DNA of 9,609 bases from NCBI GenBank assembly GCA_018334855.1, contig JAGXLE010000034.1:1-9609 (forward strand), read 5' to 3'. Below are positions 5,325-9,609 of the stretch, piece by piece (position 1 is the first letter of the stretch; each line of letters starts with the position of its first letter). The notes below the pieces were generated by a model that ran no database searches, was not told the DNA's origin, and was given only the letters and a program-made list of their open reading frames with translations. A program made the position numbers and the translations under genes. Origin of the DNA: Desulfobacterales bacterium. Lineage in GTDB: Bacteria; Desulfobacterota; Desulfobacteria; Desulfobacterales; Desulfosalsimonadaceae.

Positions 5325-7574
5325 TTGAACCGCGCACCGGCACATAAGGTATTATTAAAAATACTGCTGATCCTTGCTGCAGCTGCATGCATCGCCTCCC
5401 TATCGCCCCCTGCTGCACAGTGCCAGGATTTTGTCGACCAGATGGAGACAAAGGGCAGATGGGAGGTGGAGGCCGACCATATTACATATAATGACGAAAC
5501 TCAGCAGTATACAGCCACCGGCAATGTTGTGATTACCCAGAAACAAAAACGCCTTGCAGCGGATAAGGTGATATTTAACCGGGAGAAAATGACTGCCACC
5601 GCCACCGGAAACGTTTTATTTGTTTCCGAAGGAGACCGCCTGACCGGCCGCCGTCTTGAAATGGATTTGGATGCAGGCACCGGTACGCTATATAACGGAT
5701 CCGTCTTTACAAAAGAAAAAAATATTACCATCACCGGCGACACGATACAGAAAACCGGCAAAAACACCTACAGTATCGAGAAAGGGCTGCTGACCTCCTG
5801 CAAGATACCCGATCCTGACTGGAGCATTACCGCCAGAGACATAGAGGTTACCCTGGAAGGATACGGTTTTGCCTCCCATACCGCCATGTGGGTCGGTGAT
5901 CTGCCGGTATTTTACCTGCCGTGGTTCATGTTTCCCGCAAAGCTGGAAAGACAGACCGGTTTACTTATCCCCCAGGCCGGATATTCCGACACAAACGGCT
6001 TTGAATTCAACCAGCCGTTTTTCTGGGCTATTTCTGAAAATACAGATGCAACGTTTTATTATAACCATATTGAAAACCGCGGGGAAAGACTGGGATTTGA
6101 ATACCGTTACGTGCTGTCGGAAAACTCAAAGGGAACCCTGATGGCAGACTGGCTGGATGACTCCAAAATTGACGACGGCACCCCTGAGGCCACGGAAAAA
6201 TGGGGATATGCCGGAGATAATGCCATACGTCCCAATCATGACCGCTACTGGATACGCATGAAGGCAAACCAGCAGCTTCCGTGGGATGCCATGGCCAGGC
6301 TGGATCTCGATATCGTCAGTGATCAGGATTATCTTCGTGATTTTTCAGATGGTTACATGGGATATGATCCGGCCGACAGTTATTTCGCATCCGAGTTCGG
6401 AAGAGACCTTGACGATGAAAACGACCCCGTACGCACCAATCGGCTCAATATCAACCGTACCTGGACACATCACTCCCTTAATGCTGACCTGGTATGGTAT
6501 GATGATGTAATAAAGCGCGAATTGCGGGATGAAAACGATACCCTTCAGCAGCTGCCCAAAATTCAATACAACGCACTCAAGCAACCCCTGATAGGAGACA
6601 TGCGCGGAAGCACGGTTTTAGGTTCTCTTGATTCTGAATATACATATTTCTACAGGGAAGAGGGCCTTACCGGCAGCCGCATAGATATCCATCCCCGTCT
6701 CTACCTGCCTCTTAGAATGGAGCCGTATTTCACATTTGAACCATCTGCAGGCTTCCGTCAGACAGCCTGGTACATAGACGGCGACAGGCGCTACTACGGC
6801 GAGGACAGACAAAGGTACAAGCATCGGGAATTATATGATCTCGGAGCTGAGCTCTCCACGGATCTCAACAGGGTGTTTGAGGTTGAAAGCGGCAGGGTGG
6901 AAAAAATCAATCACGTAATAATTCCAAAGCTGTCCTATGACTTTATCCCCGAAACCGACCAGTCGGAATATCCGTATTTTGATTCAACAGACAGAATAGA
7001 AGCACAAAACAGGATAACATTGTCGCTGACCAATCTTTTCACATCAAAAAGCGCCGTCCCGGGAGCTCCGGGAGATAAAACCGAATACAGATACAACCGG
7101 TTTTTGAGGTTTTTTGTAGAGCAGAGCTACGATTTCAGGCGAAGGCAGGACAACGAGGAACCCTGGCTTCCCCTTTACGCAGAGCTTGATCTCACCCCAG
7201 CAGAACTGATAACATTGCACGCAGATGCGCAATGGAGCCACGAAGAAGAGCAGCTGATTTCAGGCAATCTTTCCCTGCGGCTCCATGACCGGCGGGGAGA
7301 TAAACTGGAGGTGGAATACCGCTATAGCCGCGATTATAACGAGAGCCTGTATTTGACAGCCGAAATCCCGGTAACAGACCGGGTGACTCTTTTCAGCAAT
7401 TACGAACGAAACTTAAAAACCCACAAAGATATCGAAAAGGGGGTGGGAGCCCGCTACGAATCCCAGTGCTGGGCGGTGGAATTTGCCTGCGTAAACGAGG
7501 AAAAAGACACTGACTACATGGTAATGGTCGAGCTATACGGCTTGGGCCAACTGGGCGACAGACTTGAAAGATAA
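5325..7574 (+). CDS. lptD: LPS-assembly outer-membrane protein LptD
   Basis: Inserts lipopolysaccharide into the outer leaflet of the outer membrane, with the lipoprotein LptE (not seen here) and the periplasmic LptA bridge. From TTG 5325 the 749 residues begin with a signal peptide (n-region NRAPAHK, h-region VLLKILLILAAAACIA, then SPPAAQC). An OstA/LptA-like beta-jellyroll follows at about 45-170 (WEVEADHITYNDETQQYTAT and GNVVITQ repeats). Next come the family stretch DLPVFYLPWFMFPAKLERQTG and a long beta-barrel of alternating aromatic and polar strands. Cys159 (in TSCKIPDPDW) plus Cys715 and Cys722 near the C-terminus could form the interdomain disulfide known in E. coli LptD. The same frame extends upstream to ATG 5232 or TTG 5211, but that would place about 30-38 residues ahead of the signal peptide and run across the palindrome. 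No candidate start has a good Shine-Dalgarno, so the start is uncertain while the gene identity is firm. Confidence 0.92.
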   Translation: MNRAPAHKVLLKILLILAAAACIASLSPPAAQCQDFVDQMETKGRWEVEADHITYNDETQQYTATGNVVITQKQKRLAADKVIFNREKMTATATGNVLFVSEGDRLTGRRLEMDLDAGTGTLYNGSVFTKEKNITITGDTIQKTGKNTYSIEKGLLTSCKIPDPDWSITARDIEVTLEGYGFASHTAMWVGDLPVFYLPWFMFPAKLERQTGLLIPQAGYSDTNGFEFNQPFFWAISENTDATFYYNHIENRGERLGFEYRYVLSENSKGTLMADWLDDSKIDDGTPEATEKWGYAGDNAIRPNHDRYWIRMKANQQLPWDAMARLDLDIVSDQDYLRDFSDGYMGYDPADSYFASEFGRDLDDENDPVRTNRLNINRTWTHHSLNADLVWYDDVIKRELRDENDTLQQLPKIQYNALKQPLIGDMRGSTVLGSLDSEYTYFYREEGLTGSRIDIHPRLYLPLRMEPYFTFEPSAGFRQTAWYIDGDRRYYGEDRQRYKHRELYDLGAELSTDLNRVFEVESGRVEKINHVIIPKLSYDFIPETDQSEYPYFDSTDRIEAQNRITLSLTNLFTSKSAVPGAPGDKTEYRYNRFLRFFVEQSYDFRRRQDNEEPWLPLYAELDLTPAELITLHADAQWSHEEEQLISGNLSLRLHDRRGDKLEVEYRYSRDYNESLYLTAEIPVTDRVTLFSNYERNLKTHKDIEKGVGARYESQCWAVEFACVNEEKDTDYMVMVELYGLGQLGDRLER

Positions 7575-7592
7575 GGACTTTCAGGTTCTGTC
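7557..7592 (+). repeat. Long inverted repeat / hairpin over the lptD stop codon
   Basis: GACAGACTTGAAAG (7557-7570) pairs with CTTTCAGGTTCTGTC (7578-7592) around a 7-nt loop: 14 base pairs with one G-T wobble and one bulged T. The lptD TAA lies in the loop. The downstream sequence is CTGCTTTATAACCCC rather than a T-run, so it is a poor canonical terminator but could protect the 3' end or attenuate read-through. It shares GACAGACTT with the palindrome at 5291-5314. Confidence 0.5.
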
Positions 7593-7607
7593 CTGCTTTA
7601 TAACCCC

Positions 7608-7636
7608 TTGACTTATTGAAAATTTATGTTTATTTA
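7608..7636 (+). promoter_or_regulatory. Putative sigma70-type promoter of the IHF/HU-holB-ricT operon
   Basis: TTGACT (7608-7613), a 17-nt AT-rich spacer, then TATTTA (7631-7636), about 43 nt before ATG 7679. The -35 is good and the -10 weak. Like the ferredoxin promoter, it reads CCCTTGACT at the -35. Confidence 0.45.
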
Positions 7637-7668
7637 AAGGAATAATTGGCAACACGGAATCTTCAAAC

Positions 7669-7674
7669 AGGAGG
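7669..7674 (+). promoter_or_regulatory. Strong ribosome binding site of the IHF/HU gene
   Basis: AGGAGG, 4 nt before ATG 7679, a perfect match to the Shine-Dalgarno consensus. It decides the start at MNKLEM rather than the TTG at 7646 in the same frame, and suggests high expression, as expected for a nucleoid protein. Confidence 0.8.
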
Positions 7675-7678
7675 AAAT

Positions 7679-7960
7679 ATGAATAAACTCGAAATGATAT
7701 CGGCTCTAAAAAAGGAATCAAACATTTCAAAATCAGAAGCCGCCAAAGTAGTGCAGATATTTTTCGACTCCATGGCAGACGCCCTGGTCAACGAGGAAAG
7801 GATAGAAATCCGCGGCCTGTGCAGCTTTTTTATTAAAAATTACAAGAGCTACACCGGCAGAAACCCCAAAACCGGGGAAAAAGTCCGGATCCAGCCCAAA
7901 AAACTGCCGTTTTTCAAATGCGGCAAGGAATTGCGGGAACGCGTCAATGCAAAGGCTTAA
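7679..7960 (+). CDS. IHF-beta/HU-family nucleoid DNA-binding protein
   Basis: A 93-residue DNA-bending protein of the HU/IHF family, which acts as a dimer on the chromosome. It has the two N-terminal helices (NKLEMISALKKESNISKSEA), the strand RIEIRGLCSF (41-50), and the beta-arm GRNPKTGEKV (60-69) with the intercalating Pro63. The closing motif LPFFKCGKELRERV (76-89) is closest to IHF-beta (compare remembered FKPGKELRDR). Two Cys stand at family positions: Cys48 where Gly is usual in RGFGSF, and Cys81 where Pro is usual. I recall similar forms in Deltaproteobacteria. Whether it pairs with itself or with an IHF-alpha subunit cannot be told, so no symbol is given. The gene has a consensus ribosome binding site and is followed 12 nt later by holB. 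Confidence 0.93.
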   Translation: MNKLEMISALKKESNISKSEAAKVVQIFFDSMADALVNEERIEIRGLCSFFIKNYKSYTGRNPKTGEKVRIQPKKLPFFKCGKELRERVNAKA

Positions 7961-7972
7961 ACGGCGTAATTC

Positions 7973-8980
7973 GTGACCGGTTTCAAGTCGCTAATCGGGC
8001 AGCAGCGTCCGGCCCGGATATTGTGCAATGCATTGATAAACGGCAGAATACCCCATGCCCTTCTTTTTACAGGCGAAGACGGGGTGGGTAAAAGAACCGC
8101 AGCGATTGAGCTTGCCGGGATCTGCAATTGTTCAGAGAGCAGCGTTACAAGGCCCGGTGCCGGCGAGCCTGAACAAAGCCCTGCAGCATGCGGAAAATGC
8201 CGCTCCTGCCGGAAAATCCGAAGCGGGACTCATCCGGAGGTCCATGTCATAAAACCCTCCGGTGCCAATATCCGCATTGATCAGGTCCGTTCGCTTTACC
8301 AGAGCATTGCCCTGAAACCCGACGAGGCGTCAAAACGGTTTGTTATAATTGCCGATGCGCACCTGATGAACCGGGAGGCGGGCAACGCCCTTTTAAAAGT
8401 CCTTGAAGAGCCGCCAGAGGCCACTTTCTTCATACTGACAGCCCCGGACACACAGGATCTGCTGCCCACGATTGTTTCAAGGTGCAGGCATATCAGGTTT
8501 AATCCGATTCCTCAAAAGGATCTGGAGAAATACCTGGCCGACCACTGCGCCCTGGAAACCGATCATGCCATGATTATCGCCTCTCTTGCCCGCGGAAGCC
8601 TGGCAAGGGCCATAGAGATGTCATCTGAAGACTGGATTTCCCGCCGCAATTTTATCATAAACAAGCTGGAGCAGCTCCCGCGGCAATCCGGAGCCTTCAG
8701 ACATGCTTTTGCGGAATTGCTGGCTGCAGATCGTGATAAGATTGAAACCATATTTGAGATAATGAAAAACTGGTACCGGGATCTGGCGGTCTTTTTTCAT
8801 TCGCCGGAAAAGGTCTACAACCGTGACCTGCATGAACAGATCCGGTCTGCCCTGCGGCAGACCTGCCTTTCCCGTATACTTGAAAAAGCTGACGCAGTCA
8901 GCCGTGCCGAAAAAGTGCTTGGAAGCAACGCCAACATACGGCTTGCCCTTGATGCCCTTGTGGACGAACTTGCAGAATAA
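7973..8980 (+). CDS. holB: DNA polymerase III subunit delta-prime
   Basis: Clamp-loader subunit that, with delta and tau/gamma, loads the beta sliding clamp at primer ends. The 335 residues are the usual length. Visible are IGQ (8-10) at the AAA+ N-terminus, IPHALLFTG then Walker A G34-EDGVGKRT (34-42), and a zinc site from C53, C73, C76 and C79 (CGKCRSC). Walker B-like FVIIADAH (123-130), NREAGNALLKVLEEPP (133-148) and the SRC arginine-finger motif (169-171) follow. The first zinc Cys is 20 residues before the next, longer than I recall for E. coli, with a Pro/Ser/Gly-rich insert. The start is GTG 7973, the only good initiator at the right place, 12 nt after the IHF/HU stop and with weak ribosome binding. 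It is co-transcribed with ricT, a pairing also seen in B. subtilis. Confidence 0.95.
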   Translation: MTGFKSLIGQQRPARILCNALINGRIPHALLFTGEDGVGKRTAAIELAGICNCSESSVTRPGAGEPEQSPAACGKCRSCRKIRSGTHPEVHVIKPSGANIRIDQVRSLYQSIALKPDEASKRFVIIADAHLMNREAGNALLKVLEEPPEATFFILTAPDTQDLLPTIVSRCRHIRFNPIPQKDLEKYLADHCALETDHAMIIASLARGSLARAIEMSSEDWISRRNFIINKLEQLPRQSGAFRHAFAELLAADRDKIETIFEIMKNWYRDLAVFFHSPEKVYNRDLHEQIRSALRQTCLSRILEKADAVSRAEKVLGSNANIRLALDALVDELAE

Positions 8981-9003
8981 TTCGGAAATACGGTTTATAT
9001 AAT

Positions 9004-9609
9004 ATGAGTACAGATGAATCTCAGGCCAGCCGGAAAAACAACACCGTCAAAATCGTGGGTATCCGCTTCAAACCGGCCGGAAAAATATATGATTTCAATT
9101 GCGGGGCTTATGTGCTGAAAATCGGCGACGAGGTTATCGTGGAGACTGAGCACGGACTCGGCTTTGGAGTAGTGGCCACGGAGCCCGAATGCGTGGATCC
9201 GGAAAGTGTAAAGCAGCCTCTTAAAAAAGTTTACCGTCCCGCAACCGGCGAGGATCGGGAGCAGCAGGCAAAAAACACCGAAATCGAGCAGCAGGCTTAT
9301 GAATTCTGCCGCGAATGCATAGAATCGCTTGAGCTGGATATGCATCTTTTTTCAGTGGAGAGCAATTTTGACGGCAGCAAACTCACCTTTTTCTTTACCG
9401 CCGACGGAAGGGTTGATTTCCGTAAACTGGTAAAGATGCTTGTAAAAGAATTCCGTACAAAAATTGAAATGAGGCAGGTCGGCATCAGAAACCAGGCTAA
9501 AATGTGCGGAGGAGTGGGACGCTGCGGACGGATCCTGTGTTGTGCTGCATTTATGACAAAATTTGACCCGGTAACCATAAAAATGGCCAAAAAGCAGGGC
9601 CTGTCTCTT
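9004..9609 (+). CDS. ricT: RicT/YaaT-type PSP1-domain protein, N-terminal 202 residues
   Basis: Matches the RicT (YaaT) family with the PSP1 domain; in B. subtilis RicT works with RicA and RicF in a Fe-S/FAD-containing complex that influences RNase Y-dependent mRNA maturation and cell development. Hallmarks are VKIVGIRFKPAGKIYDF near the N-terminus, FFFTADGRVDFRKLVK, and IEMRQVGIRNQAKMCGG followed by VGRCGRILCC. Cys168, Cys174, Cys179 and Cys180 lie in this cluster, the region tied to Fe-S binding. The frame is open to the window edge, so the C-terminus, with any further Cys, is missing. ATG 9004 lies 23 nt after holB, with only a weak ribosome site (GGAAA). In a Gram-negative without a known RicA/RicF partner its job is less certain. 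Confidence 0.93.
   Translation, partial: MSTDESQASRKNNTVKIVGIRFKPAGKIYDFNCGAYVLKIGDEVIVETEHGLGFGVVATEPECVDPESVKQPLKKVYRPATGEDREQQAKNTEIEQQAYEFCRECIESLELDMHLFSVESNFDGSKLTFFFTADGRVDFRKLVKMLVKEFRTKIEMRQVGIRNQAKMCGGVGRCGRILCCAAFMTKFDPVTIKMAKKQGLSL

Noticed and set aside
5370..5400. Lipobox-like LAAAAC in the LptD signal peptide
   Set aside because: LptD is not a lipoprotein, the hydrophobic core would be short, and a later signal peptidase I-type region (SPPAAQ) is more fitting.
8995..9590. Minus-strand reading frames of 116 and 97 residues
   Set aside because: They are the antisense shadow of the ricT coding region, whose plus-strand translation matches the RicT family throughout.

Overview
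This window reads as a chromosomal housekeeping segment of a Gram-negative, probably anaerobic bacterium. The best guess is a sulfate-reducer-type member of the Desulfobacterota (Desulfobacterales-like). This rests on remembered protein resemblance: a small bacterial ferredoxin starting MAFNPIVDADKCEGC, an IHF/HU protein with the RGLCSF variant, an LptD outer-membrane protein (hence an LPS-type envelope), and a tmk/holB/ricT neighbourhood. No database search was run. There are no tRNA or rRNA genes, no CRISPR array, no insertion sequence and no sign of recent transfer.

Layout. A central divergent control region (about 5013-5324) separates two gene sets. Leftward (minus strand) runs a tight operon: a YhaM-type OB-fold/HD 3'-5' exoribonuclease, then thymidylate kinase (tmk), then a 766-residue fusion of a CysM-type cysteine synthase with a cysteinyl-tRNA-synthetase-like domain, then an unrecognised 278-residue protein. 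Beyond that, on the same strand but probably with its own promoter, lies a 4Fe-4S ferredoxin cut by the window edge. Rightward (plus strand) come lptD, a promoter and strong ribosome binding site, an IHF-beta/HU-like DNA-binding protein, the DNA polymerase III delta-prime subunit (holB), and the first 202 codons of a RicT/YaaT PSP1-domain protein.

How the genes fit together. tmk, holB and ricT are neighbours in many bacteria, including the tmk-holB-yaaT region of Bacillus subtilis. Here that grouping is split by the divergent promoter region and lptD. The gene set mixes DNA precursor synthesis and replication (tmk, holB), nucleoid structure (IHF/HU), RNA turnover or maturation (YhaM, RicT), cysteine synthesis and outer-membrane assembly (LptD).

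The most notable object is the cysteine synthase-CysRS fusion (1089-3389). Its cysteine synthase half looks fully active. The CysRS half keeps the zinc/cysteine-recognition residues (C330, C515, H540, E544), but has lost both class I synthetase ATP signatures: HIGH is replaced by QLGE at 339-342, and KMSKS by ADGGQ at 572-576. It may therefore be a cysteine-binding pseudo-synthetase tethered to a cysteine-making enzyme rather than a working CysRS, and an unknown protein follows only 2 nt downstream. This is the best candidate here for something undescribed.
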